Below are positions 26,661 through 35,394 of a stretch of DNA of 64,000 bases, one piece after another. The notes under the pieces are model-generated. The model did no database searches. It was given only the letters and a program-made list of their open reading frames with translations, and was not told where the DNA came from. The translations under genes and the position numbers were made by a program. Origin of the DNA: Methanosarcina acetivorans C2A (GTDB taxonomy: Archaea; Halobacteriota; Methanosarcinia; Methanosarcinales; Methanosarcinaceae); contig NC_003552.1 in the NCBI RefSeq assembly GCF_000007345.1, positions 2,666,001 through 2,730,000 on the forward strand, given 5' to 3'. Every line of letters begins with the position of its first letter. The stretch's first letter is position 1.

Positions 26661-27722
26661 TCATAAATAAACTTTGGATAATTTTAACATCTTGTCGGTT
26701 CCTTTTCTAATAAGCCACTCAAATCCAAATGCATAATTATAATCCCTCCAGCTTTTTTCAATTTGAACCAGGGCCACAGCTACTATTATGAAATTAATTA
26801 AATTTGATATCGCAGATGGGTAATAATTAAAGAAATTGGTGCAGGATTTTTGTATTGTGAGTATTATCAGTAAATGTATGTAATACGCAGTAAAACATAT
26901 TCCTCCTAATTTTTCTAACGGGTTCATCAAACTGAAGTATATGTGTTTATTATCCACATATCTTATCAGTAACGAAAATATGAACAAATCAATACTGGAT
27001 AATAACAAAAACATTGGAAATTGATTTCTCGTCGATGATGTAAAATCTTTTGTGAATGTCTCAAAGATTAGTAAACTTATGATTAAAATTACGATTGAAA
27101 AACTCAACAAAGTTGTGTCATCTTTTAGATGCTTATTTTGATATAATTCATAAGCAACACGTCCAAACAAAAAATATCCAATCCAGGGAAATAATGGAAA
27201 TGGACCGGTCATCAAAAAGTAAAGAGTTTCTTGAAAGAAATTTGTGATAATATAAGTTATAATAAACGTTGAAATTGTAATAAGAATTTTTGATTTCAAA
27301 TTATTAGGTACAAATAACCCAAAAACATATCCTACTCCAATAATTTGGAATACTCCCCAATGGAAAATATCTATCTTATATCCATTTCCTGTTAAAAAAG
27401 ACGAATAAAAAATGAAAAAAAGACCTACAATTATGTATGGTATTAATGGGATCGTATAAACGAAAAAACCTCTAAATAATGATTCCAAAAAGAGATATTT
27501 TTTTACTTCAGTTTTTATCCTTGATGACAAAAATAAATCATAACTTAAGCCTGAAACAATCAAAAAAAATGGAGCAGCCATAGTTCTTGACCAGTTTGAT
27601 ACCCAACCCACAGATTGAGATATATGGGCTTCAATCATTAATAGTAATGCAAGTCCTCTACAAATATCTACAGCATGCAATCTTTTGTTTGATTTGTTTG
27701 AATTGCGCGTATCTAAAACCAT
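26661..27722 (-). CDS. Membrane acyltransferase, DUF1624/HGSNAT-like
   Basis: The 353-residue protein has about 10 membrane spans. It starts with LHAVDICRGLALLLMIEAHI, the RXXDXXRGLA...H pattern of the heparan-alpha-glucosaminide N-acetyltransferase/DUF1624 group. It also has FFLIVSGLSYDLFL and PFPLFPWIGYFLFGRVAYEL, both typical of that group. It probably acetylates an amino sugar or other sugar across the membrane. It lies between rmlB and rmlD, flanked by a 20-base direct repeat and by non-coding gaps, and is much richer in A/T than both neighbours, so it was probably inserted into an older rmlBDA operon. Confidence 0.75.
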   Translation of the reverse strand: MVLDTRNSNKSNKRLHAVDICRGLALLLMIEAHISQSVGWVSNWSRTMAAPFFLIVSGLSYDLFLSSRIKTEVKKYLFLESLFRGFFVYTIPLIPYIIVGLFFIFYSSFLTGNGYKIDIFHWGVFQIIGVGYVFGLFVPNNLKSKILITISTFIITYIITNFFQETLYFLMTGPFPLFPWIGYFLFGRVAYELYQNKHLKDDTTLLSFSIVILIISLLIFETFTKDFTSSTRNQFPMFLLLSSIDLFIFSLLIRYVDNKHIYFSLMNPLEKLGGICFTAYYIHLLIILTIQKSCTNFFNYYPSAISNLINFIIVAVALVQIEKSWRDYNYAFGFEWLIRKGTDKMLKLSKVYL

Positions 27723-27834
27723 TTATTTAATTCCGTGCTATTTACTATTTTTTGCCTCAGATATCCTTAAAGTCATATTTTTCTTGATGTTTATTCTTCA
27801 TGGTCAAGTCAGCATTTCCTATATAATCTCGGGT

Positions 27835-27854
27835 GATTATCAGCGTTTTAATGG
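27835..27854. repeat. 20-bp direct repeat, rmlB-end copy
   Basis: GATTATCAGCGTTTTAATGG spans the last codons and stop of rmlB and matches the rmlD start region at 26462-26481 in 19 of 20 positions. It reads as a scar of the module insertion between the two genes. Confidence 0.75.
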
Positions 27855-28796
27855 TTCCCACCACCATTTGTTTTCAACGTACCAGCTGTCTGTCTGTTCC
27901 AGAGCAGTATCAAAATCATATTGGGGTTTCCAGCCCATTTTTTCCAGTTTGCCGCCGTCAAGAGAGTAGCGGAAATCGTGGCCTTTTCGGTCTTCAACGT
28001 ACTCGATTGAAGATTCGTCTTTGCCAAGCATTTTAAGAAGGCGATGAGTGATTTCAAGGTTTGTGAGTTCGTTTCCACCGTCTATGTTGTAGATTTCTCC
28101 ACTTTTTCCGTTGTGGAGAATAAAATCAACCGCAGAACAGTGGTCTTCTACATAGATCCAGTCTCGTATGTTCAGGCCTGTGCCGTAAACAGGAACTTTC
28201 TTTCCTTCCATTAACCTGCTGATGAAAAAAGGAATCAATTTTTCAGGGTATTGGTATGGGCCGAAGTTGTTTGTACATCGAGTTATACATACGGGAAGGC
28301 CGTATGTAGTGTGGTATGACTTTGCAAGGAGGTCGGAACTTGCTTTGCTTGAAGAATAGGGGCTTGAAGGGTTCAGATTATCCATTTCGGTGAAGGAACC
28401 TTCCATGGCACTTCCGTATACCTCATCGGTAGAAACATGAATGAATTTTTTGATCTTATTTGCAAGGGCGCTCTGGAGGAGGGTGTTTGTGCCGAGAACG
28501 TTTGTCCTGACAAATACTGAGCCGTCTTCAATTGAACGGTCAACGTGGCTTTCGGCTGCGAAATGAACAACCTGATCTACTTTCGTCATCACCTCATTGA
28601 CAGAGGCGGGGTCGCATATGTCGCCTTTGACAAAAAAATAGTTAGGTTTGTTTTCAATATCTCTGAGGTTTGCGAAATTTTCTGCATAGGTCAGTTTATC
28701 AAGGTTTACAATTTGGTAGTCCGGGTATTTTTTCAGCATATAACGGATAAAGTTGCTGCCTATGAATCCGCAACCGCCTGTTACCAGCATTTTCAA
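27840..28796 (-). CDS. rmlB: dTDP-glucose 4,6-dehydratase
   Basis: The protein has about 318 residues with the NAD-binding loop MLVTGGCGFIGSNFIRYMLK, the substrate segment HFAAESHVDRSIEDGSVFV, and the catalytic STDEVYGSA and SPYSSSKASSDLL (YXXXK). It converts dTDP-glucose to dTDP-4-keto-6-deoxyglucose. It ends WWWEPLKR just where the 20-base repeat begins. I chose TTG 28796, placed 5 bases behind GGTGA, because it gives the family start MKMLVTGG; GTG 28805 is the longer option. An rmlC epimerase gene, the remaining step to rhamnose, is not seen in this window. Confidence 0.9.
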   Translation of the reverse strand: MKMLVTGGCGFIGSNFIRYMLKKYPDYQIVNLDKLTYAENFANLRDIENKPNYFFVKGDICDPASVNEVMTKVDQVVHFAAESHVDRSIEDGSVFVRTNVLGTNTLLQSALANKIKKFIHVSTDEVYGSAMEGSFTEMDNLNPSSPYSSSKASSDLLAKSYHTTYGLPVCITRCTNNFGPYQYPEKLIPFFISRLMEGKKVPVYGTGLNIRDWIYVEDHCSAVDFILHNGKSGEIYNIDGGNELTNLEITHRLLKMLGKDESSIEYVEDRKGHDFRYSLDGGKLEKMGWKPQYDFDTALEQTDSWYVENKWWWEPLKR

Positions 28797-28935
28797 TTCA
28801 GTCACCTTTTTGCGGGGGGTATAGATACTTTTCAGGAGTATGCATTTAAGGAGATCAGAAATTCATTCTGGCATTTTTCAGTTCAGGGAGAAGTTTATCT
28901 TTCTCTGAAAGTTTTGCGTCTTTTTTAGAGATTTT

Positions 28936-29109
28936 TCAGTCAATATTCAGGGTAGGGTCTTTATAGATGATCCCAGCTTCGGCTTCAGAGTGATAGTACT
29001 CGTCGCACTTGTAAGTGAAAAATTCTACTTTTTTTGAATCATCTTTCTTAGTTATTCTTACTCTTTGGTCTTTCCTGTAATCCTTGATCTTGCTTTTCTT
29101 CTTAATCAT
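28936..29109 (-). CDS. Short Lys-rich hypothetical reading frame
   Basis: A 57-residue frame reads MIKKKSKIKDYRKDQRVRIT, KKDDSKKVEFFTYKCDEYYH, then SEAEAGIIYKDPTLNID and TGA. It has the charge pattern of a real protein but matches no family I know. It lies upstream of rmlB on the same strand, next to the duplicated block, and could be a fragment of a longer gene. No strong ribosome site is visible. Confidence 0.3.
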   Translation of the reverse strand: MIKKKSKIKDYRKDQRVRITKKDDSKKVEFFTYKCDEYYHSEAEAGIIYKDPTLNID

Positions 29110-29789
29110 TTTTTTAATTATTAATCCTATTTCCTCGAAACTTTGTAAAATATTTTTACACCTTCATTGCATAAATAACTATCTCAAATAATTTTGTCAC
29201 TTCTATGGATTTTTAGAATTCTTATACGTATCAATATTTTGAGAGAAACTAAAGAATCATTTTGGGGGAAATGTTTGGAATCCTGATGTAAGGATACTTT
29301 ACGACATGAGGTCGGTAATAGTGGACCGGGAGTAGCTTTAACGGCTGAAGACTTTGAGTTTTATTATATTTACAGAGACCTTGCACGTAATGAAGAGTAG
29401 CTCGGGATTATTCGAGATTTCGGGCTGAGGTCTGATATTACTGTCATTCCTCCGGCAAGATTTGGTGTTTTGTCCTGAAATAATTTCGCTTTGAAACTTT
29501 TTTCCTCTTGTCCATGTTTTCACCACCCAAACAATCTCACTCCTATTCTGAACTTTGCCTCAACTGGTAATCTATTCCAGAATGCTTCCTGTGGCGATTC
29601 TAACTGTTCAAGTTTCAAAGCTCCATGAGGCCTCTTGTTATACCACTGTACGAATTCTTCAAATGATTCAAACTCTCCTCTAAACCTTTGATATGTATCG
29701 AACCATTTCTCTATTTTTCCGTTTGTCTGAGGATGTCTTACCCTTGCAAGTATTGGTTTGATTCCAAGTTCTTCAATGCATCTTTTAAA

Positions 29790-31715
29790 CTTTAGTTTCA
29801 AAGAAACGCGATTTTAACCTCAATTTTCTCTAAAAAACAATATCAGCTGACCTTTTGCAAATTCTTTATTTGTAGATCCTAAATATTAAATTCACTTTAA
29901 AAAGTCTATTAATATTGTTTATTTCAAAAAGTTATTTATATAAGTAGATCATAATTAATATTATGGTATTTTTAAGAAAGAAACTCGTCAACGGGAAACC
30001 TTACTGGTACATAGTAGAATCTGCCAGAGTTGATGGAAAGGTAAAAACCATTTTTCAGGTTTATCTGGGTAGCGCAGAAAAAATACTTGAGATGAAAAGG
30101 CAATGTGAATCATTGCCCTATGATAAACTTAGATCCTTTGATTACGGCAAGCTTGCCGCACTCCTTCATGTGAATGAAGAACTTGGATTCACTGACATAG
30201 TTAACAAGCATACTGACAAAAAATTAATAGATGGATTGAGTGTTGGAGAATACCTTTTACTTGACGTAATCGGAAAAAGTCACGGCGTTTTAAGTGAAAA
30301 CGGGATTGAAGAATGGTTCAAAAAATCCCCTTTAGCTTTCATGTGGAAATTCCCGCACAAGTTAAATTGTCAGAATTTTCTGAACCAAATGAATTATGTT
30401 GACTTAGAGACGATGAAAAAGATCGAAGACGATCTTTGCAGAGTTCTTGTAGGAAAGGGATTTACTCCATCAATAATGTTTGTGGATGAATCAAACTGGT
30501 TTACATATGCTAACAATTATGATGACGAGAGCGAACTGCTTCATAAAGGATATAATAAAAAGCATAGGAAAGACAAAAATCAAATCTGTGTTTCGCTAGC
30601 TGTAAACGAGGACAACATACCTTTTATTCATGAAACATATTCTGGAAATGTTCATGACTCTGAAGAATTTTCAGGCATAGTAGATAAAATCATAAACAGA
30701 CTGACTGAATTAAATATCTGTTCTGAAGATCTTGTTCTTGTTTTCGATAAGGGTAACAACTCAAAGGTCAACATTGAAAAGGTAACATCAAAAATGAATT
30801 TTGTAGGATCTGTAAAAGCAAATCAGGCCGAGAAGCTTCTCGATGTTCCACTTTCCAAATATGAGTGTTTATACAAGAATTCGAAAGGTAACAAAATTTT
30901 TGGATACAGGACAAAACACCAGTTTTATGGAACAGAATATACAACCGTAATAACCTACAACGAGGGAACTTACAAGCTTCAAAAGAGCACTTATGAAACA
31001 AACAAATCAAGAATAATTGATAGTTTGGAGGATCTTCGGAGAAGATTAGAAAGCAGTAAAGGAAAAGAAAGAAACAGGAGCAGCGTAGAACGTGAGGTTG
31101 CAGGAATTATTCTGAAAAAATACAGTAGCGTTATAAAATATGAAATAATTGATGCTCTGGAAGGGAAGAAAAAACCTCAGTTAAAGTTCTGGATTGATGA
31201 AGATAACGAAAAAAAGTGCGAAAAGACGTTTGGGAAGAACATCCTATTTACGGACAAGCATAAATGGCAAACTAAAAAGATAGTGAAAACATATAACAGT
31301 AAGAATCTTGTTGAAGATGATTTTAAACTGTTGAATGATCACTTGCTTGTTCCTGTAGGACCAGTATATCATCACAAGGATGAAAACATTAGAGTTCATG
31401 TGTTTTTGGCTATGGTTGGCCTACTTTTCTACAGATACCTGGCATGGGAGACCAAAATGTACGGTTTCTCTATGAAAAAGCTCATTGAAAAACTGTCTGA
31501 GATCAAGATTGCGGTAGTTCAGGAAAAAGAGTCCAAAAAAAGCAAAATTATTGTGGAAGAAATGGACACAAAACAAGCATCGTTATTTTCTTTTCTGAAC
31601 ATGGAAAAATACCTGCCATTTTAACAAAATCGTTAGTGGCAGGATTATTCTTTCGTTAGGCATACACAAACAAAGCCAGAGGATAACGGAAAATCACTCA
31701 TCTTTGAAAGGTGAG
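29790..31715 (+). mobile_element. IS1634-type insertion sequence, 1926 bp
   Basis: It is flanked by the 5-base duplication TTAAA (29785-29789 and 31716-31720). The inverted ends agree in about 18 of 26 positions: CTTTAGTTTCAAAGAAACGC at the left, and CTCACCTTTCAAAGATGAGT at the right on the other strand. The boundaries are supported independently, because cutting it out at TTAAA restores the frame of the host transposase. Confidence 0.85.
29963..31624 (+). CDS. IS1634-type (IS4-like, DDE) transposase
   Basis: The 553-residue protein starts MVFLRKKLVNGKPYWYIVES, the small N-terminal domain typical of IS1634 enzymes. The DDE core shows MFVDESNWFTYANNYDD with the first Asp, DLVLVFDKGNNSKVNIEKV with the second, and a C-terminal region GLLFYRYLAWETKMYGFSMK holding the Tyr-rich segment near the catalytic Glu. 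It is full length with no internal stop and appears intact. An upstream TATA-like TTATTTATATAAG (about 29931-29943) may drive it. Confidence 0.9.
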   Translation: MVFLRKKLVNGKPYWYIVESARVDGKVKTIFQVYLGSAEKILEMKRQCESLPYDKLRSFDYGKLAALLHVNEELGFTDIVNKHTDKKLIDGLSVGEYLLLDVIGKSHGVLSENGIEEWFKKSPLAFMWKFPHKLNCQNFLNQMNYVDLETMKKIEDDLCRVLVGKGFTPSIMFVDESNWFTYANNYDDESELLHKGYNKKHRKDKNQICVSLAVNEDNIPFIHETYSGNVHDSEEFSGIVDKIINRLTELNICSEDLVLVFDKGNNSKVNIEKVTSKMNFVGSVKANQAEKLLDVPLSKYECLYKNSKGNKIFGYRTKHQFYGTEYTTVITYNEGTYKLQKSTYETNKSRIIDSLEDLRRRLESSKGKERNRSSVEREVAGIILKKYSSVIKYEIIDALEGKKKPQLKFWIDEDNEKKCEKTFGKNILFTDKHKWQTKKIVKTYNSKNLVEDDFKLLNDHLLVPVGPVYHHKDENIRVHVFLAMVGLLFYRYLAWETKMYGFSMKKLIEKLSEIKIAVVQEKESKKSKIIVEEMDTKQASLFSFLNMEKYLPF

Positions 31716-32555
31716 TTAAAGTCACTATCCCATGAACCATCCTTATTAATCCTGTGAGCCCCGAATTCACTTCCATGATCCATAATGAGCTCTCTTAAAG
31801 GGTATATGTCCCAGTACTCTTTGACAAGTTCATCAATCACTTTAATGGTGTTCTCCGTGTTGCAATGAACGTACTCTCCACCTGCAATTATCATTCTTGA
31901 TGAATCATCAAGAATGGCACAGACTTGCAGTCCTAACAGGGGATTCTCATGCCAATCGATGTGTGCAGCAGACATGCTGTGTTCGCGTTCGTATCTACAC
32001 CATTTTCTTCTCTGTTTCTTTTTTCGGTTTTCCTTGGCAAGGTCCATGCTAAGTAGATAGTTATGGATTCTGTTATGAGATATCTTACGATTATATTTGC
32101 CTTCGATGAGAATCTCAAGGTAACAGGCTCCAAACTTATAATCAGAGTAAGTTTGGTCAATCAATTCCTTATCAGAGGAGGATAAGGGGTTCTTTGGTCT
32201 TCCAAGATTAATGCCAACTTGAGGAAGCTGACCAGTTTCAACGTATTCTTTGTAGATCTGCTGAACTCGACGGGCTGAGATCCCCTGGATCTCAGCTATC
32301 GTCGAGGTAGATTCACCTTTCGATTTTTGAGCAATGATCCAACGTATCTTTTTTCCATTAAGTTTCACAAAAGATAAGGGATTACAACCGACATATTTAG
32401 CGCGAAATAATTTTGGGATAAAACATCCGGCAAGATTTGGAAAGGAATATTAAAGACTGCGAGCATTACCACCATAAGAAGTCGAAAGCTGATGTTTCTT
32501 ATTCTGAGATTTATCAGGTTTTCGAGGGAAAAGCTGTTTATCCCCTGCAAAAGGC

Positions 32556-32825
32556 TTGTTTGAAGTTCAGTTTGAGGAAGGCGTAAAGGATTTGAAAAAA
32601 ATAGTCGATACTGAACATGAATCTGGGGTTACGGTAATAGGCTGCGTGTCAACCCCTAGGACCCTTTTCAGGGGCAGCCCGGTAGACATGAAAAAAGAAG
32701 CTTTCACCTGCCTGGAAAGTGAGGTTGATGTACTTGCTCCCGGCTACGGGCTTGCTCCAGAAACCCTTCTGAAAAACCTGAAAGCCCTGGTGGAAGCAAG
32801 GAACGAGTTTTACGGGAGAAGGTGA
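32556..32825 (+). pseudogene. 3' fragment of an MtaA/MtbA-type methyltransferase (copy 2)
   Basis: An open frame of about 89 residues (FEEGVKDLKKIVDTEHESGV, TVIGCVSTPRTLFRGSPVDM) matches the C-terminal quarter of the methyltransferase at 4598. It begins right at the PGI fusion point. The distal zinc ligand is lost: the usual APGCG reads APGYG. With both truncation and ligand loss it cannot be catalytic. It is somewhat longer than the copy at 8028-8228. Confidence 0.8.
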
Positions 32826-32982
32826 ATTTTGCGGAAGAAAATGAGTTTACGGAGAAGCAGTGAAAAATACCCAGAGAGTCAAAAATGAGATGCGGTTTCA
32901 GGGCAGGGTTTTTTTCGGTTTATTTCGGGCTGACCACACAAAAATCAAGCTTTTCTGGAAGATTTCCCCTGTTTATCAGGGC

Positions 32983-33579
32983 TCAATTAAGAGCCTCTGC
33001 CATTTTTTTACCCGCTTCAAACGTTTTTCTTAGAAGTTCTTCATCCCTTGAAACCGCTCCCCTATCGAAATACCCTGTTACCGGAAACTTTTCCACGATC
33101 TCATAGCTCAGGGCTTCAAGAGGCATCCCTAGCGCTCCGAGTGTAAAACCCATTTCTTCGATTTCCAGCTGCTTGCAGACCGAAAAAACAATCGCTTTTC
33201 TCCCCTGCCCGGCAAGTTTGCTCGAATAGCGCCTGGGGCGGACGTTCGTGAAATTGTAGTAAGGGTAGAGCCTGTCGATGAAGGCCTTCATCAGGGCAGT
33301 TACATTGTAGTTGTAGGTGGGAGAACCGAGGGTAAGCCCTTTTGCAGCTTCGATCTCGGGATAGAGCAGGTTCATTCCATCATGGAACATGGTGCAGGTT
33401 CCTGCTTTCCGGCATCCTTCGCAACCGATACAGGGCTCGATCGAATAATCCCTTAAAAGGACTTTTCCGGTTTTAGCTCCTGCCAATTCCGCCCCTTTCA
33501 AAAAGCTCTCAAGCAGCACGTCAGTATTCCCATTTTTCCGGGGGCTTCCGCTCACTCCTAGAATTTTAACCTCATTCAT
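32983..33579 (-). CDS. Iron-sulfur flavoprotein / NADPH-dependent FMN reductase family (copy 2)
   Basis: The 198-residue protein starts MNEVKILGVSGSPRKNGNTD with the FMN loop SGSPRKNGNT. It keeps the cluster motif CIGCEGCRKAGTC near residues 50-62. It differs from copy 1 (8385-8984) mainly in the first 70 residues; the rest is almost the same at both protein and DNA level, including the 3' flank. Expected role is cytoplasmic electron transfer with FMN and a 4Fe-4S cluster. The ATG is preceded by an AGGGGTAAT-like site. This copy may be the parent, since its surroundings are less degraded downstream. Confidence 0.85.
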   Translation of the reverse strand: MNEVKILGVSGSPRKNGNTDVLLESFLKGAELAGAKTGKVLLRDYSIEPCIGCEGCRKAGTCTMFHDGMNLLYPEIEAAKGLTLGSPTYNYNVTALMKAFIDRLYPYYNFTNVRPRRYSSKLAGQGRKAIVFSVCKQLEIEEMGFTLGALGMPLEALSYEIVEKFPVTGYFDRGAVSRDEELLRKTFEAGKKMAEALN

Positions 33580-34207
33580 CTTATTACCCCTTTTGTATCG
33601 GGAATCAGGGGTTAAATAAGTTCGGGAAACGGGCTATATAGAAGTCCTCAACCAATTCAAGATATTTCGAAAATATAAAAATTAGAGATAAAGTCGGGAA
33701 TTAAATGTAAAAATCGGGAATTAAATGTAAAGTCAAAATATTGATGTGAAGTGTTCGAATAAAAGTAAAAACTGACAATGGCAATTTATTCTGCAAGCTC
33801 TTTTTTTCAGCAATTTCGGAAAAGGCCGCCCGCTTTGCGGACGGTGAGGCCCCCCTGTTATCTATACGAGGAAGAAACTACCAGATTTGAATCAGTATCA
33901 AACCCTTTCACAAAAACCGGGGCCGTTTCAAACAATATTTCAAGCAATATGGCAGGATTCCTCCTTAGCCTGAAAATGAGCTCCATATTTTGTAGAATCA
34001 GGGCTGGAAATTAAAGTCAGGACCAATGAACCATATTAAATCTCAGAACATTATATATTATAAAACTCCAGATTTTTTATCTGGATAATTAACAGGTTTA
34101 CTAAACTGGTTTTGATTCCGGTAATACCGTTAATTCCGGCAATATTGCAATACCGACAATTCCGGTAACACCGGCAATATCTATATTCGTGGATATGAGG
34201 CAAAAAA
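33580..34207. other. Gene-free interval with short repeats
   Basis: TCGGGAATTAAATGTAAA is repeated in tandem at about 33694-33711 and 33714-33731. A run of CCGGTAATACCG and CCGGCAATATTG-type units spans 34119-34176, just before the TPR gene. A frame at 33778-34014 has no family and unusual composition. TATA-like ATTATATATTATAAAAC lies at about 34049-34065. Confidence 0.5.
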
Positions 34208-35050
34208 ATGGCAAAAATGGCAAAAACACTCAAAACCCTTGAAAAAGCCGCAGAGGGGAGTACCGGTAAAGGCAAGGTCTTTTTCGATATGGGTAAATAT
34301 GAAGAAGCCCTGCAGGCTTACGGGGAAGCCGCCGAGACTCGGAAAAAAATGGCAGACCTCCTTTTAGAAAATGGGAAAGAGGAGAGTGGAAACATCTTCC
34401 TGGAAAAGGTCTTCGAAGCAGAGTCCCGTTGCGGGATGGCTCTTTTCAAGCTTGGAAAATACGAAGAAGCCCTGGAAGTCATTGACAAAGCCCTGGAACT
34501 GAAACCCGAAAGCCCCACAGAGTGGTCCAACCGGGGTTTTGTGCTTTCGTCAATGGGCAGAAATGGAGAGGCACTCGAAGCCTTTGATAAAGCCCTTTCC
34601 CTGGACCCCGAATCCCCCAAAATCGTGACCAACAAAGGGGTTGTCTATTTCAGGATGGGGCTCCCGGAAAAAGCCTTGGAAACCTTTGACAAAGCCCTGG
34701 CGACCGAACCCAAAAAGGTTTCGGACTGGGCATGCAAACTTCCCAGATTCAGCTTCTTTTCCCGAAACAAAGCTCCCATAATGAGACCTGACAATGCTGA
34801 GACCTGGTACTGGAAAGGCAACGTTTTCCTTGAGCTTGGAGAAAAAGAAAAAGCCCTTGAAGCCTATAAAATGGCTCTTGAAAGCGACCCTGACCACCTG
34901 AACTCCCTCCTGTGCGGAGGAGCCCTGCTCTGTGAATTTTCAGAATACAAAGGGGCTTTCAAGTGCTATGTGCGAGCCCTTAAACTAAGCCCTGGAATCG
35001 AAGCTGCAAAACAGGGAAAAGAGCTCTGCGAAGAAAAGATTAACCAATGA
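34208..35050 (+). CDS. TPR-repeat protein
   Basis: The 280-residue soluble protein is built from tandem tetratricopeptide repeats. Clear units include VFFDMGKYEEALQAYGEAAE, ALFKLGKYEEALEVIDKALE, ESPTEWSNRGFVLSSMGRNG followed by EALEAFDKALSLDP, VVYFRMGLPEKALETFDKAL and VFLELGEKEKALEAYKMALE. It has no signal peptide or membrane span. TPRs hold protein partners; the partner is unknown. It is present only in the downstream copy of the duplicated block. The start could be ATG 34208 or 34217, as the sequence repeats ATGGCAAAA. Confidence 0.9.
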   Translation: MAKMAKTLKTLEKAAEGSTGKGKVFFDMGKYEEALQAYGEAAETRKKMADLLLENGKEESGNIFLEKVFEAESRCGMALFKLGKYEEALEVIDKALELKPESPTEWSNRGFVLSSMGRNGEALEAFDKALSLDPESPKIVTNKGVVYFRMGLPEKALETFDKALATEPKKVSDWACKLPRFSFFSRNKAPIMRPDNAETWYWKGNVFLELGEKEKALEAYKMALESDPDHLNSLLCGGALLCEFSEYKGAFKCYVRALKLSPGIEAAKQGKELCEEKINQ

Positions 35051-35394
35051 ATGTTTATCTGTGTATCTGCGGGTGCAAAAAAGATGTCCAGTACCGTTGA
35101 CCGTTTCGGGACATCCTTAAATTGAATCTTCCAGTTTTCTCTCCTGCACCGCACGGGACTGTAACCAGCCACCAGCAATAAAAAAGGCAATGTATGAACC
35201 GGATCTCCAATCATGCGAGATCTAATCCACAAAATCTCCACCTGTTTACCTGATTGTCTGCCGAAATATGGAAAAATGAACGGAAGGAAAAAAGAAGGGA
35301 TTTGTAAAGTTTATAGTTGCTTATAGTTGCAAGGCTGTTTAGATACAAAAGGTTAAAAGACTTTTAAGCCTAAGTTTGTTTTCAGAGGTTAAAA
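35051..35394. other. Gene-free leader of the M50-like gene
   Basis: Non-coding. CTTATAGTTG is repeated in tandem near 35310-35330 but single in the other block copy. From about 35325 to the start codon the sequence matches 9140-9220, including CTGTTTAGATACAAAAGGTT. Confidence 0.5.

Larger units (their letters stand above)
29520..32368 (-). pseudogene. IS481-type transposase split by an IS1634-type insertion
   Basis: The N-terminal part (32368 to 31716) starts MKLNGKKIRWIIAQKSKGES with a helix-turn-helix. It has the catalytic segments AAHIDWHENPLLGLQVCAIL (first Asp) and RELIMDHGSEFG (second Asp). The C-terminal part (29784 to 29520) has CIEELGIKPILARVRHPQTN then GKIEKWFDTYQRF with the catalytic Glu. 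Removing the inner element and one copy of TTAAA gives an uninterrupted 305-residue frame reading SDFKRCIEELG across the junction. The break is therefore recent and clean. Confidence 0.88.
29466..32425 (-). mobile_element. IS481-type insertion sequence, itself interrupted
   Basis: The ends are inverted: TGTTTTGTCCTGAAATAATT at the left, and at the right TGTTTTATCCCAAAATTATT read on the other strand. The element is flanked by a perfect 15-base duplication, TCCGGCAAGATTTGG (29451-29465 and 32426-32440). Without the inner element the length would be about 1.03 kb, typical of this group. A solo copy of its end lies at 22-46. Confidence 0.85.
29205..32552 (+). pseudogene. Archaeal cupin-type glucose-6-phosphate isomerase, split by IS481-type element
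   Basis: Left of the element (29205-29465) the DNA encodes, in shifting frames, NPDVRILYDMR, VIVDREVALTAEDFEFYYIY then RDLARNEE, stop, LGIIRDFGLRSDITVIPPAR. Right of it (32426-32552) come GKEY, a frameshift, and HYHHKKSKADVSYSEIYQVF then EGKAVYPLQKA. These match the archaeal cupin PGI: DITVIPP, the HYHP-like metal site and YPEVYEVLEG. The insertion duplicated TCCGGCAAGATTTGG. At about 32550-32560 the remnant runs straight into the methyltransferase 3' fragment, so a deletion fused the two. Stop and frameshifts make it inactive. Confidence 0.75.

Noticed and set aside
29790-29800. IS1634-type boundary at TTTCAAAG (29796) and its mirror at 31709
   Set aside because: Those ends give no target duplication and leave the host transposase out of frame; ends at 29790 and 31715 give the TTAAA duplication and restore the frame.
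33778-34014. A 78-codon plus-strand frame
   Set aside because: Odd composition, no family, no ribosome site; it lies in the gap between the flavoprotein and TPR genes.
34119-34176. CCGGTAATACCG-type repeats as a possible CRISPR
   Set aside because: Units are about 10-15 bases, irregular and without constant spacers, so this is not a CRISPR array.
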